This document shows positions 54,664-63,667 of a stretch of DNA of 64,000 bases, one piece after another (the stretch's first letter is position 1; each line of letters starts with the position of its first letter). The notes under the pieces were generated by a model. The model worked only from the letters and a program-made list of their open reading frames with translations, did no database searches and was not told the origin of the DNA. Source of the DNA: Alphaproteobacteria bacterium (GTDB taxonomy: Bacteria; Pseudomonadota; Alphaproteobacteria; Rhizobiales; Aestuariivirgaceae). The DNA lies in NCBI GenBank assembly GCA_024642465.1, contig JAHEBA010000001.1:1-64000 (forward strand), written 5' to 3'. Position numbers and translations under genes: made by a program.

Positions 54664-56646
54664 CTACATGCCCCACTGCACCTTCTTGGAATTGCCGCGC
54701 ATCAGCTTCGCATAGCGTCCCAGCGCCCAGGCCGGGAAGTAGGCCGAGTAGCCGTGGTAGCGCAGGTAGAACACCCGCGGGAAACCGACCGCCGTGTACC
54801 ACGGCTCGTCCCACTTGGCGCCTTCGCGCGGCGCATTGGTGATGTACTGCGCGCCACGGGCAACAGAGTGGTGCTCGACCTCGCCAGCTGCCATCAGGCC
54901 CAGCATGGCCCATGCGGTTTGCGACGGGGTTGACGCCTTGGCCTCGCCACGGCGTTGCTTCCAGTAGGTCCCACCGTCTTCGCCCCAGCCACCATCATCG
55001 CGCTGCTGCGAGATCAGCCAATCCACGGCCTTGCGCACCCACGGCTGCGACATGTCTTCGCCCACGGCGTTGATGGCGTTGAGCGCCGACCAGGTGCCGT
55101 AGATATAGTTTGTGCCCCAGCGGCCAAACCAAGACCCGTCGGTTTCCTGCTCGGACTTGATGAACTCGATGCCGCGCTGGATTGACGGGTGTTCGCGCTC
55201 ATAGCCAACTTGAGCCAGGAAGGACAGGCAACGTGCGGCCACGTCCACCGTCGGCGGGTCGAGCAGGGCGCCATGATCGGCGAACGGAATGGTGTTCAGG
55301 AACTCGGCGTTGTTGTCGATGTCGAAGGCGCCCCAGCCGCCATTGGTCGACTGCATGCCGATGACCCACTTTGCGGCTCGCTCGATGTTGAGCTTGTAGC
55401 GCACCGGATCGACCCGGTGCAGCAGCATGCCGACCACGGCGGTGTCGTCCACATCCGGATAGTAATCGTTCTTGTACTGGAACGCCCAGCCGCCCGGCTC
55501 CAGGTCCGGCGCGTTGACGGCCCAGTCGCCCTTGACGTCGAGGATCTGCTCGGCGGCCAGCCAGTCGCACATCCTGATGACGCGTTCGTCAGTCTCCGGC
55601 ACGCCTGCCTCGAGCAGGGCATGTGCGGCCAGTGACGTATCCCAGATCGGCGACACGCATGGCTGCGGATAGCGCGGTGCGCCATTGCGAACCTCACGGC
55701 GCTCGGTCACCAGCTTGCGGCATGAGGCAAGTGCGATCTTGAAGTCCGGGTGGTCCGGGCTCATGCCGAGCGTGTCATAGGCCATGACTGTGTTGGCCAT
55801 TGCCGGGAAAATGGCGCCAAGACCATCGTCGCCATTGAGGCGCGGCTTGATGAAGTCGAGCGCCTTCTTGATCGCCGCCTTGCGGAAGGGAAGGCGCGGG
55901 AAGATGTGCTTCTCGGCCGGCTGCAGCAGCTTGTCGATCTGCAGGAAGAACTCGCCCCAGCGGCTGCCAGTATGGTTCTGGTTCCAGACCTTGATGGCTT
56001 CAGGTGGCGTGCAGAAGATTTCCCGGCACGTGGCGCCAACCGGATTGCGCGCCATCGGCTTCAGGGCCGCAAGGATGGTCAGTGGCGCGATCACCGTGCG
56101 CGACCAATAGGCGAACTTCCAGATATTGGCCGGAAACCACTTCGGCATCAGCATCAGTTCGACCGGCATGGCGGGCACGCCGCGCCACGGCACCTGGCCG
56201 AACAGCGCCAGCGAGTAGCGGCAGAATACGTTGGACTTCTCCGCGCCGCCATGGGCGAGGATGGCATTGCGCGCACGCACCATGTGCGGCGCGTCTGCGC
56301 TGTCGCCCAGCAGCTTGAGCGCGTAGTACGCCTTGACCGAAGCAGAGATGTTGAAACCGCCTTCGTGGAACAGCGGCCAGCCGCCATGCGTCTTGGACTG
56401 CAGCGAACGCAGGTACTCGCCCATTTCCGCTTCCAGCTCGGGTTCGCGCATGTCGAGGAAATGGTTGATGAAAATGTACTCGGACGGAATCGTCGCATCG
56501 GCCTCGAGCTCGAACACGATGTGGCCGTCTGCCTTTTGCAAGGCAAGCAGATGCTGCGCTGCGTCACTGGCAGCTGCGGCGGCATCGGAAACAAGTGTGG
56601 GGGCTACGCCTAACTTCGGGCGGAGGACGTAAACGTTGGACTGCAT
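54664..56646 (-). CDS. shc: Squalene-hopene cyclase
   Basis: A 660-residue membrane-associated terpene cyclase that folds squalene into hopene and hopanol. The acid motif DxDD is DVDDTAVVG, with Asp398, Asp400 and Asp401. Several QW repeats are visible (for example QSTNGGWGAFD, QETDGSWFGRWG and QRDDGGWGEDGGTYWK). The N-terminal region LLALQKADGHIVFELEADAT is typical of the family. A 92-base gap before the start contains a candidate promoter. Confidence 0.96.
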   Translation of the reverse strand: MQSNVYVLRPKLGVAPTLVSDAAAAASDAAQHLLALQKADGHIVFELEADATIPSEYIFINHFLDMREPELEAEMGEYLRSLQSKTHGGWPLFHEGGFNISASVKAYYALKLLGDSADAPHMVRARNAILAHGGAEKSNVFCRYSLALFGQVPWRGVPAMPVELMLMPKWFPANIWKFAYWSRTVIAPLTILAALKPMARNPVGATCREIFCTPPEAIKVWNQNHTGSRWGEFFLQIDKLLQPAEKHIFPRLPFRKAAIKKALDFIKPRLNGDDGLGAIFPAMANTVMAYDTLGMSPDHPDFKIALASCRKLVTERREVRNGAPRYPQPCVSPIWDTSLAAHALLEAGVPETDERVIRMCDWLAAEQILDVKGDWAVNAPDLEPGGWAFQYKNDYYPDVDDTAVVGMLLHRVDPVRYKLNIERAAKWVIGMQSTNGGWGAFDIDNNAEFLNTIPFADHGALLDPPTVDVAARCLSFLAQVGYEREHPSIQRGIEFIKSEQETDGSWFGRWGTNYIYGTWSALNAINAVGEDMSQPWVRKAVDWLISQQRDDGGWGEDGGTYWKQRRGEAKASTPSQTAWAMLGLMAAGEVEHHSVARGAQYITNAPREGAKWDEPWYTAVGFPRVFYLRYHGYSAYFPAWALGRYAKLMRGNSKKVQWGM

Positions 56647-56707
56647 GTTACCTCAACTCTCGGATAAGTAACGGTCGAGTCACGCCCTCTCGACAACCGG
56701 TAACCCG

Positions 56708-56736
56708 ATAAAGATGTGCATTGCCGTGCAAGTCAA
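56708..56736 (-). promoter_or_regulatory. Candidate promoter before shc
   Basis: On the minus strand TTGACT (56736-56731) and CTTTAT (56713-56708) are 17 bases apart, in the 92-base gap between hpnE and shc. The -35 is a good match to the alphaproteobacterial sigma-70 type, the -10 is moderate. It would let shc-hpnG be transcribed separately from hpnDE. Confidence 0.4.
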
Positions 56737-56738
56737 CT

Positions 56739-57995
56739 CTAAAGCGACTTCAACAGCCTCTGTGCGGCGGTTTGCCCCGATCTGATCGACCCTTCGATCG
56801 TCGATGGCAAGCCATTGTCTATCCAATCACCAGCAAGCACCAGATTGTGCCATCTTGTTGACACTTCCGGCCGCCGGACGATCTGTTCAACCGTGCCCTT
56901 GAACGTGGCACGGCGTTCCGTCAGCACCCGCCTGCGAGTAGGAAGCTGGGCCGGATCCTGGCCGATCTCGGGTGCTATCTCGCGCCACACCGTATTGAGT
57001 ACCTCCTGCTTGTCCATCGCGGCCACCTTGTCGCCGGCCGAAATGGTCACTGAGGCCACATCGTCTCGCACGAACAGCCAGTGCGACATTGAACTGAGCA
57101 AACCCAGCACGTGATGACGCATGAGGGGCATGCGCGCGCCATCCACGCGAAAGTGCACATTGACTATTGGTACAAACGCGTCCGGCGCTGAAACGGTTCC
57201 GAGAACGCTGCCGGCAAACCACGCCGGCAGGGCAGAAACCACGACGTCACCCGGCTTGACCTCTTCGCGGCCCGTTCCCACATTGATGGCGGTGATGCGC
57301 TTGCCGTCGTTTTCCAGCCCCGAAACCCGGCAGTTGTAGCGGATTTCGCCGCCCCGGTCAGACAGCCACTTCAGCGCCGGGTCAACGAAGGTGAAGGACA
57401 GCCCGCGCCTGGAGATCATCGGCCGCGAGTAATCGGCGCCCCGAGCAAGGGTTTCCCTGATCACCGGCGTCAGAAGCCGTGCGGCAGCCTCGTCCGGCTC
57501 GGTGTTCATCACACCGACCGTGAAAGGCTCCCAGAACCGCTCATATAACGCGCCCTGACCGGTGAACAGTTGCTTGACCGTCCGGTCCCCGGCACTCAGC
57601 AGCTTCAACCCTGCAAGGTATTCCGACAGCCGCGTACCCGGCACCCGCCGGTCCTTGTCGAGGATCCACCACGGCATGGGTCCCTTGTTCAGCTCGATGG
57701 TCCAGCGCTCGCCGGACTTGACGTCCACGAACGGAAACTCGGCCCGCTCGGGCCCGATCAGTTCGTCGCGAGCCCCGATCGTCTCTAGGAAGGAAAGCGC
57801 CGACCGGTTGCCCGACAGCAGCAGGTGGTTGCCATTGTCGATAATGGCGTCGAGGGTTGCGTCACGAAACGAGCGGCACCGCCCGCCGGCGTGACCCGTC
57901 TGCTCGTACAGAACCACGCGAAACTGCGCCCTGGCCAACTCGACGGCAACCGACAGGCCGGACACGCCGGCGCCGATGATGTGCGCTGTTGCCAT
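56739..57995 (-). CDS. hpnE: Hydroxysqualene dehydroxylase HpnE
   Basis: A 418-residue flavin amine oxidase/phytoene-desaturase-like protein that reduces hydroxysqualene to squalene. The FAD fold is at the N-terminus (AHIIGAGVSGLSVAVELA), followed by GGRCRSFRDATLDAIIDNGN. The C-terminal FAD loop is LVLAGDWIDNGLPSTIEGSI. The start is ATG 57995, with AGGAAAAGGG upstream; a longer frame is open but reads hpnD in another frame. It starts 20 bases after the hpnD stop. Confidence 0.93.
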   Translation of the reverse strand: MATAHIIGAGVSGLSVAVELARAQFRVVLYEQTGHAGGRCRSFRDATLDAIIDNGNHLLLSGNRSALSFLETIGARDELIGPERAEFPFVDVKSGERWTIELNKGPMPWWILDKDRRVPGTRLSEYLAGLKLLSAGDRTVKQLFTGQGALYERFWEPFTVGVMNTEPDEAAARLLTPVIRETLARGADYSRPMISRRGLSFTFVDPALKWLSDRGGEIRYNCRVSGLENDGKRITAINVGTGREEVKPGDVVVSALPAWFAGSVLGTVSAPDAFVPIVNVHFRVDGARMPLMRHHVLGLLSSMSHWLFVRDDVASVTISAGDKVAAMDKQEVLNTVWREIAPEIGQDPAQLPTRRRVLTERRATFKGTVEQIVRRPEVSTRWHNLVLAGDWIDNGLPSTIEGSIRSGQTAAQRLLKSL

Positions 57996-58015
57996 GGGTT
58001 CGGGAAGCCCTTTTC

Positions 58016-58909
58016 CTATAAGAAACCGTGCCGCAGGGCGATAAGCAGCTTTTCCTTGCCGCCGACCAGCCGCTTCGACACCGATGGATCGGCAAGGGCA
58101 GCATCTGGCAGGGCCATCATGCGCTCCAGATTGCGCTGGTACACCGACTTCATGATGCGGGCAGGGCGCATCACATCCTTGCGGCAAAGCTCCATGGCTT
58201 CATCGGCAAAGTCGTATTCCTGGCGGGCAATGGCGGCGAGCTCCCGCCACATTGCGACGTATCCGGGCTGCGAACTGATGGTCTTCGGGCCGGACCAGTC
58301 GATGCCGTGCTTTTCCAGCAGTTCCCGCGGCAGGTAGACCCGGCCGATCCCGGCATCTTCGTCAACGTCACGCAGGATGTTGGTGATCTGGAGCGCCCGG
58401 CCAGTATGGTGCGCCACCGAAACACCGTGCTCCGACGGATCGCCGAATACGCACACGCACAGCCGGCCGACAGCGCATGCCACCCGTTCTACATAGAGAT
58501 CGAACGTCTCGAGGTCGGGAGCGACCACCGGCTCGCCGGCATCCATCTCCATGCCCGCGATCACTTCCATGAAGTCATCACGGCGCAGCGAAAACTCGTC
58601 CAGCGGTTCCTGTAACGCCCGCGTTTCCGGCCATGCCGGCCGGCCGGCATAGAGCGCATCCACTTCCGACCGCCAGGCGGCCAGTTGTGCCCGCTTGTCG
58701 GCTTCGCTGAGGGTTTCGCTGTCGGCAATGTCGTCGACCTTGCGGCAGAACGAGTAGACCGCAAACATGGCCTCGCGCTGCGGCTTCGGCAAAAGCCGCA
58801 TGGCCCAGTAGAACGAGGTCGATGCATCGCGCACGGCGCGGGCGATGGAACGCGCCTCGCTCGCCGCGGAAGTCCCCGCTGCCAATGTCTCGGTCTGGTT
58901 TGCCATCAT
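58016..58909 (-). CDS. hpnD: Presqualene diphosphate synthase HpnD
   Basis: A 297-residue trans-isoprenyl diphosphate synthase of the squalene/phytoene family. The two Asp-rich motifs are VDDIAD and RDVDEDAGIGRVYLP. It joins two farnesyl diphosphates to presqualene diphosphate, which HpnC then turns into hydroxysqualene. An FYWAMRLLPKPQREAMFAVY start is typical. It lies 50 bases after the dxs stop and before hpnE. Confidence 0.94.
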   Translation of the reverse strand: MMANQTETLAAGTSAASEARSIARAVRDASTSFYWAMRLLPKPQREAMFAVYSFCRKVDDIADSETLSEADKRAQLAAWRSEVDALYAGRPAWPETRALQEPLDEFSLRRDDFMEVIAGMEMDAGEPVVAPDLETFDLYVERVACAVGRLCVCVFGDPSEHGVSVAHHTGRALQITNILRDVDEDAGIGRVYLPRELLEKHGIDWSGPKTISSQPGYVAMWRELAAIARQEYDFADEAMELCRKDVMRPARIMKSVYQRNLERMMALPDAALADPSVSKRLVGGKEKLLIALRHGFL

Positions 58910-58959
58910 GTCGTTTCAACCTGCAGCCGGGAATCCTGCCTTTACGGCAGGGCAAGGCG

Positions 58960-60885
58960 TCAGGACTTGTTATTGGCGAATTCCAGCACTTTCTTGTCCA
59001 GTTTCAGGCCGCGCAGAATCTCGACGACGATGTCGTCGGCCTCAAGCCTTGCCTGCTTGTACTGCCAGTCCGGCGCGCCGTGACCGATGAATGCATCCGG
59101 CAGCGTCATCGGCTTGACCACCGCACTGCCCTGCAACATGCCCTGGTGAGCAAGATGGTGCAGGACGTGGCTGGAGAACCCGCCAATGGAGCCTTCCTCG
59201 ATGGTGATCACCAGCTTGTGGTTCTTGACCAGGCTTTCCACCATGGCGGTATCAAGCGGCTTGGCGAAGCGGGCATCCGCAACCGTAACAGAAACGCCGC
59301 GCTGGGCGAGGTCTTCGGCCGCCTTCATGCAGGTGCTGAGCCGGCCGCCGAGATTGAGCAGCGCAGCCTGCGTGCCTTCACGCATGATGCGGCCCTTGCC
59401 GATTTCCAGCGGCGTGCCGATTTCCGGCATCTCAACGCCGACGCCTTCGCCACGCGGATACCGGAAGGCGCACGGACCCTCGTCATATTCCACCGCGGTG
59501 GCCACCATGTGCATCAGTTCGGCTTCGTCGCCAGCCGCCATAACCACCATGTTCGGCAGGCAGGCAAGATAGGCCACGTCGAACGTGCCGGCATGGGTTG
59601 CCCCATCCTGGCCGACGAGACCGGCCCGGTCGATGGCGAAGCGCACCGGCAGCCGCTGCAGCGCAACATCGTGCACCACCTGGTCGTATGCGCGCTGCAG
59701 GAAGGTCGAGTAGATGGCGGCGAATGGCTTGAAGCCCTCGGTTGCCATGCCCGCGGCGAACGTTACGGCATGCTGCTCGGCGATGCCCACGTCGAAGGTG
59801 CGGTCGGGATAGTGTTCCTCGAACTTGTCGACTCCGGTGCCCGACGGCATGGCCGCCGTGATGGCGATAATCTTGTCGTCCGCCTCGGCGTGCTTGATCA
59901 GCGACTGGGCGAACACGGAGGTATAGCTCGGTGCGTTGGAGGCTGCCTTCTTGGCCTCGAAGGTAACGGGGTCGAACTTGCCGACCGCGTGATGCCTTTC
60001 CTTGTTGGTCTCGTTGAACGGATGGCCCTTGCCCTTCTCCGTCACCACGTGCAGCAGCACGGGACCGACTTCCTTGGCTTCACGGATGTTCTGCAGCACC
60101 GGTACCAGCGTTTCGAGGTCATGACCATCGACCGGGCCGACATAGTAGAAGCCGAGTTCCTCGAACAGCGTTCCGCCCATGACCATGCCGCGGGCGTACT
60201 CGTCCACTCTTTCAGCCGCCTTGCGCAGCGTCTTCGGGAACTTGTTGCTGAGCTTGAGCGCAATGTCGCGCAAGGAAAGGAACGGATGCGTAGATACCAG
60301 CCACGACAGGTAGTTGGTCAGCGCCCCGACACCCGGCGCAATCGACATGCCGTTGTCGTTGAGAACGACCAGCATCCGGCTGTCCAGTGCGCCTGCGTTG
60401 TTCATGGCCTCGTAGGCCATGCCGGCGCTCATCGAACCGTCGCCGATTACCGAGATGACATGGTTGTCCTTGCCCAGTAGGTCGCGCGCCACGGCCATGC
60501 CGAGGCCCGCGGAAATGGAGGTTGAGGAATGCGCCGCGCCGAACGGGTCGTATTCGCTCTCGTCGCGCTTGGTGAAACCGTACAGCCCGTCGGACTGCCG
60601 GATCTTGCGGATGCGGTCGCGTCTGCCGGTCAGGATCTTGTGCGGGTAGGCCTGGTGGCTCACGTCCCAGATCAACCGGTCGGCTGGCGTGTTGTACACG
60701 TAGTGCAGCGCCACGGTCAGTTCGACGACGCCGAGGCCGGCGCCGAAGTGACCGCCGGTGACGGATGCTGCGTCGATCGTCTCGTCGCGCAATTCCTTCG
60801 CCACCTGCAGCAGGTCTTCGGGTTTGAGCTTCCTCAGATCGGCGGGATACTTGATCGTATCGAGCACGGGAGTTGATATTGGCAT
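58960..60885 (-). CDS. dxs: 1-deoxy-D-xylulose-5-phosphate synthase
   Basis: A 641-residue thiamine-diphosphate enzyme, the first step of the MEP isoprenoid pathway. [17 protein letters not shown], then [18 protein letters not shown] (thiamine-binding GDG motif), [12 protein letters not shown], and [15 protein letters not shown] are the key blocks. The start ATG at 60885 has GAGA upstream. It is embedded between hpnC and hpnD and would supply farnesyl diphosphate to the squalene steps; no second dxs copy is in the window. A 224-base gap before the start has a tandem repeat. Confidence 0.96.
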   Translation of the reverse strand: MPISTPVLDTIKYPADLRKLKPEDLLQVAKELRDETIDAASVTGGHFGAGLGVVELTVALHYVYNTPADRLIWDVSHQAYPHKILTGRRDRIRKIRQSDGLYGFTKRDESEYDPFGAAHSSTSISAGLGMAVARDLLGKDNHVISVIGDGSMSAGMAYEAMNNAGALDSRMLVVLNDNGMSIAPGVGALTNYLSWLVSTHPFLSLRDIALKLSNKFPKTLRKAAERVDEYARGMVMGGTLFEELGFYYVGPVDGHDLETLVPVLQNIREAKEVGPVLLHVVTEKGKGHPFNETNKERHHAVGKFDPVTFEAKKAASNAPSYTSVFAQSLIKHAEADDKIIAITAAMPSGTGVDKFEEHYPDRTFDVGIAEQHAVTFAAGMATEGFKPFAAIYSTFLQRAYDQVVHDVALQRLPVRFAIDRAGLVGQDGATHAGTFDVAYLACLPNMVVMAAGDEAELMHMVATAVEYDEGPCAFRYPRGEGVGVEMPEIGTPLEIGKGRIMREGTQAALLNLGGRLSTCMKAAEDLAQRGVSVTVADARFAKPLDTAMVESLVKNHKLVITIEEGSIGGFSSHVLHHLAHQGMLQGSAVVKPMTLPDAFIGHGAPDWQYKQARLEADDIVVEILRGLKLDKKVLEFANNKS

Positions 60886-60982
60886 GCTGTCTCTTTGATC
60901 TTCTTGTTACCGGTCGGCGGCAGCGGCGGCGCGGACCGTTCACGCTGCGATACTTGTGGACAGTTCCGGCTCCCGGTTCAAT

Positions 60983-61012
60983 TGCCGTCGTGTCGCATGC
61001 CGTCGTGTCGCA
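60983..61012 (+). repeat. Perfect tandem duplication of 15 bases upstream of dxs
   Basis: TGCCGTCGTGTCGCA occurs twice in direct contact, 60983-60997 and 60998-61012, about 100 bases before the dxs ATG. It is not in a gene. The half-unit TGCGACA on the minus strand could be a binding site, or the repeat may be a recent slip. Confidence 0.6.
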
Positions 61013-61109
61013 CAAAAACCGCTGTGTATACCAAATCCGGCGTTCCGCCAACCTCTCCATTAGACACAGGTTGAACGGGCCACCAGCGCGCGGATGCGCG
61101 CCCTCGTTG

Positions 61110-61961
61110 CTAGAACAGCCCCTTTATAGCGCCTTTGAGGCCGCACCACATGAATTGCGGCTTGGAAAGCTCGACCCGCTGGGCAACAGGGTCCTTGCGG
61201 CGAAGCTCGCCGACCAGCTTCCACGCTATGGAAATGATGACCCCGGACTCCATCGCCAGCGACCGCGATCTGAGCGCGCCGGGCAGCCTGTCGGCCGTCC
61301 GCAGCAGCACCTCGGTGCCGTCCAGGCATCGCATCTGGACCGCTCGCAGCGCCGCGGGAGAGGCTGGTTCCCGCAACATCTCAATCTTCGCGCCCTCCTC
61401 GACGCACCAGTCCAGCGGCAGGTAGCAGCGGTCGAGGTACTTCAGGTCGTCAGCGCAATCCTGCAGATGGTTGATCACCTGCAGCGCGTTGCACAGGGCA
61501 TCGGAATACTCGAAGTGTGCCTCGTCCTCGCCATGCAGTTCCAGCAGGTAGCGGCCCACCGGCGAGGCTGAGCGCATGCAATAGTCGATCAGTTCGTCCC
61601 AGGTGTTGTAGCGGCTCTTGACCGAGTCCTGCCGGAATGCCGAGATCAGGTCGCTCGCGTGCGCAAGATCAACATTCGTTTCCAGCATGGAAGCGCGCAG
61701 CGCCGTGGCCTTGGCGACCTCCGGACCCGGGTTGGCAGTCCGTCCAAGCAGCGCGTCGTCCATGGCGTTGAGCCGGGCAATCTTGTCCTGCGGCAGTGCG
61801 TCCGGATTGTCGGTGATGTCGTCGATGGCGCGGGCGAAAGCGTAGTATGTCGCCACGTGCGGCCGAAGCCGCTTGGGCAGCAGGAACGAGCCGACAGGAA
61901 AATTCTCGTCGGCCGCACCCTTGCCGGACGGTGTCTCGACCTGGTTGTGCTCGCCGCTCAT
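61110..61961 (-). CDS. hpnC: Hydroxysqualene synthase HpnC
   Basis: A 283-residue squalene-synthase-fold protein that adds water to presqualene diphosphate to make hydroxysqualene. It begins ENFPVGSFLLPKRLRPHVA and has the Asp-rich motifs DDITD and QDCADDLKYLDRCYLP. The start ATG overlaps the stop of the upstream alpha/beta hydrolase gene (ATGA), so the two are coupled. dxs lies 224 bases downstream. Confidence 0.92.
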   Translation of the reverse strand: MSGEHNQVETPSGKGAADENFPVGSFLLPKRLRPHVATYYAFARAIDDITDNPDALPQDKIARLNAMDDALLGRTANPGPEVAKATALRASMLETNVDLAHASDLISAFRQDSVKSRYNTWDELIDYCMRSASPVGRYLLELHGEDEAHFEYSDALCNALQVINHLQDCADDLKYLDRCYLPLDWCVEEGAKIEMLREPASPAALRAVQMRCLDGTEVLLRTADRLPGALRSRSLAMESGVIISIAWKLVGELRRKDPVAQRVELSKPQFMWCGLKGAIKGLF

Positions 61962-62773
61962 GCGCCTGCCGCCAGTGCCACGAGGGCCTTGGTCATGGCG
62001 CTGTCCTTGTCCACAAGGTGGCGCACCACGGTAAAGTGGTTGTCACCCTCCACCGGCACCCAGCAGCAGTCCAGCCCCGCGCCAAGCCATACTGCTGCCA
62101 GCGTTTCGCTCTGGCGGTGATATTCGCATGACTCATCGCCGCCGACCCAGGCTTCGAAGCGGCCATGCTTCGGCGGCGCCCAGGTGAGCGGGCTCGCTGA
62201 GCGTGCGACCGGTTCATCCATCTTTAGCGCGTCGTTGACGTAGACCGGCAGCAGCGGGCGCAGGTCGTACAGGCCCGATATGCCCATGCCGGACATGACA
62301 AGATCCGCCGGCGCATCATGCGCAGTCCAATCCGCCGCCATCATGCATGCGGCCAGATGCCCGCCCGCAGAGTGACCGGCGACGACCAGCTTGCGCCCGT
62401 GCGTGCGCCAGAGTTGAAGGCAGAACGCCTGTATGTCGTCGATGATGTCAGCAATGCCCACCTCCGGAGCCAGCCGGTACGACGGGATGGCGACATCCAG
62501 CCCGTTGGCGTTGCAACCGGCCGCCATGTGGCTGAACTGGGTGCGGTGCAGACCCTGCCAGTAGCCGCCGTGTATGAACACGACGAGCGGTGCACCGGCA
62601 TCGCCGCCGCTGGCGAACAGGTCGAAGGCATGGCGTTCATGGTCCCCATAGGCAAGCCCCAGCGATTGGGGGTGCGCCGCGCGGTAGGCCTCGGCGTCCT
62701 TCACCCAACCGGCGACGATGTCGGGGTGGTTGGGCACCATGGCGCGATTGTTGTACTGGGCGTTCAAATCCAT
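61958..62773 (-). CDS. Alpha/beta hydrolase, arylformamidase/esterase-like, coupled to hpnC
   Basis: A 271-residue alpha/beta hydrolase. The oxyanion block is FIHGGYWQ, the nucleophile is in GHSAGGHL, an Asp is near VGGDES and the His in NHFTVVRHL, so the triad is complete. HGGYW is shared with kynurenine formamidase and the BD-FAE type esterases. The start ATG is at 62773; upstream the frame is open but basic. Its stop overlaps the hpnC start, which suggests the same transcript. Whether it acts on hopanoids or on an unrelated ester is unknown. Confidence 0.82.
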   Translation of the reverse strand: MDLNAQYNNRAMVPNHPDIVAGWVKDAEAYRAAHPQSLGLAYGDHERHAFDLFASGGDAGAPLVVFIHGGYWQGLHRTQFSHMAAGCNANGLDVAIPSYRLAPEVGIADIIDDIQAFCLQLWRTHGRKLVVAGHSAGGHLAACMMAADWTAHDAPADLVMSGMGISGLYDLRPLLPVYVNDALKMDEPVARSASPLTWAPPKHGRFEAWVGGDESCEYHRQSETLAAVWLGAGLDCCWVPVEGDNHFTVVRHLVDKDSAMTKALVALAAGA

Positions 62774-62815
62774 GGGGCGGGTTCTGCCAGATTTCTGCAG
62801 CCTGGCCAAGGCTGT

Positions 62816-62864
62816 CTAGAGCAATGCCGGGAAATGTGGAAACCGGTTTTCAGTCCGGCATTGC
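62816..62864 (+). repeat. CTAGAGCA-headed palindromic repeat, copy C
   Basis: Begins CTAGAGCAATGCCGG. GCAATGCCGG (62821-62830) pairs with CCGGCATTGC (62855-62864); the 24-base centre holds GTGGAAACCGGTTTTC, typical of a Rhizobiales repeat. It lies in the 104-base gap between the Anbu gene and the hydrolase gene, both on the minus strand. Confidence 0.7.
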
Positions 62865-62877
62865 GGCCAGGACAAAA

Positions 62878-63612
62878 TCAGATATCGAATTCCTCGATCT
62901 TCTCCACTGCCTTGCGCAGCTGTTCGGACCAGGTGGCCGACAGCTTGGAGAAATACGGGTCATCCTTCTCGATCCGCCGCAACCGGTCGATGGCCAGTGT
63001 ATCCTTGTTGTAGACCACCAGATCGATCGGCATGCCCACAGAAAGGTTCGAACGCAGCGTGGAGTCGAACGACAGCAGTACCACCTTGGCCGCCTCGCCC
63101 AGCCGCATGTCGCGCCCGACCACCCGGTCGAGGATCGGCTTCCCGTACTTGTGCTCGCCGATCTGGAAGAACGGCGTATCGGACTTCGCCTCGATGAAAT
63201 TGCCTTCCGCATAGATGTGGAACAGCCGTGGCTCTTCCTTGCCGATCTGGCCGCCGAAGATGAACTGCGCCGAGAAGGCATCGCCGCTCAGGCCCTCGTC
63301 CGTGTGGGACTTGCGAACGGTCTTGAGCGCGCGGCCCACCAGCTTCGCCGCCTGGTACATCGAGTTGACGCTGGTCAGCGTGGCCTCGCCGTCGGTGCCG
63401 CCGCCGGCCTTCATGGCCTCGTCGAGGTCGGCGATCACGGCTTGCGTCACGGCCAGGTTGCCCGCCGACAGCACGATGAACACCCGCTCGCCGCGCACCT
63501 CCCAGGTGTGCAGCTTGCGGAATGAGGCAATGTTGTCGAGCCCAGCATTGGTGCGGGTATCGGCAGCCATGACGAGGCCGCGGTTGAGTTTGAGGCCGAC
63601 GCAGTAGGTCAT
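62878..63612 (-). CDS. Anbu-type proteasome-like peptidase
   Basis: A 244-residue Ntn-hydrolase of the Anbu family (ancestral beta subunit, related to proteasome and HslV). The N-terminus TYCVGLKLNRGLVMAADTRT, after removal of Met, puts Thr at position 1 as nucleophile. SAGNLAVTQAVIADL and FIFGGQIG follow the family. Anbu genes are found with transglutaminase, alpha-E and ATP-grasp genes; the next gene here on the same strand is a transglutaminase. Its natural substrate is not known. Confidence 0.9.
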   Translation of the reverse strand: MTYCVGLKLNRGLVMAADTRTNAGLDNIASFRKLHTWEVRGERVFIVLSAGNLAVTQAVIADLDEAMKAGGGTDGEATLTSVNSMYQAAKLVGRALKTVRKSHTDEGLSGDAFSAQFIFGGQIGKEEPRLFHIYAEGNFIEAKSDTPFFQIGEHKYGKPILDRVVGRDMRLGEAAKVVLLSFDSTLRSNLSVGMPIDLVVYNKDTLAIDRLRRIEKDDPYFSKLSATWSEQLRKAVEKIEEFDI

Positions 63613-63667
63613 CGAGGAAGTGCTTCCGGCAGCGGGCTAAAGAAAATCCCTTGAAGGTGGCAAAACG

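Noticed and set aside
58822-60480. 552-codon + strand frame antisense to dxs
   Set aside because: It mirrors the dxs codons and has a His/Arg/Val-rich composition with no motif. dxs is complete on the other strand.
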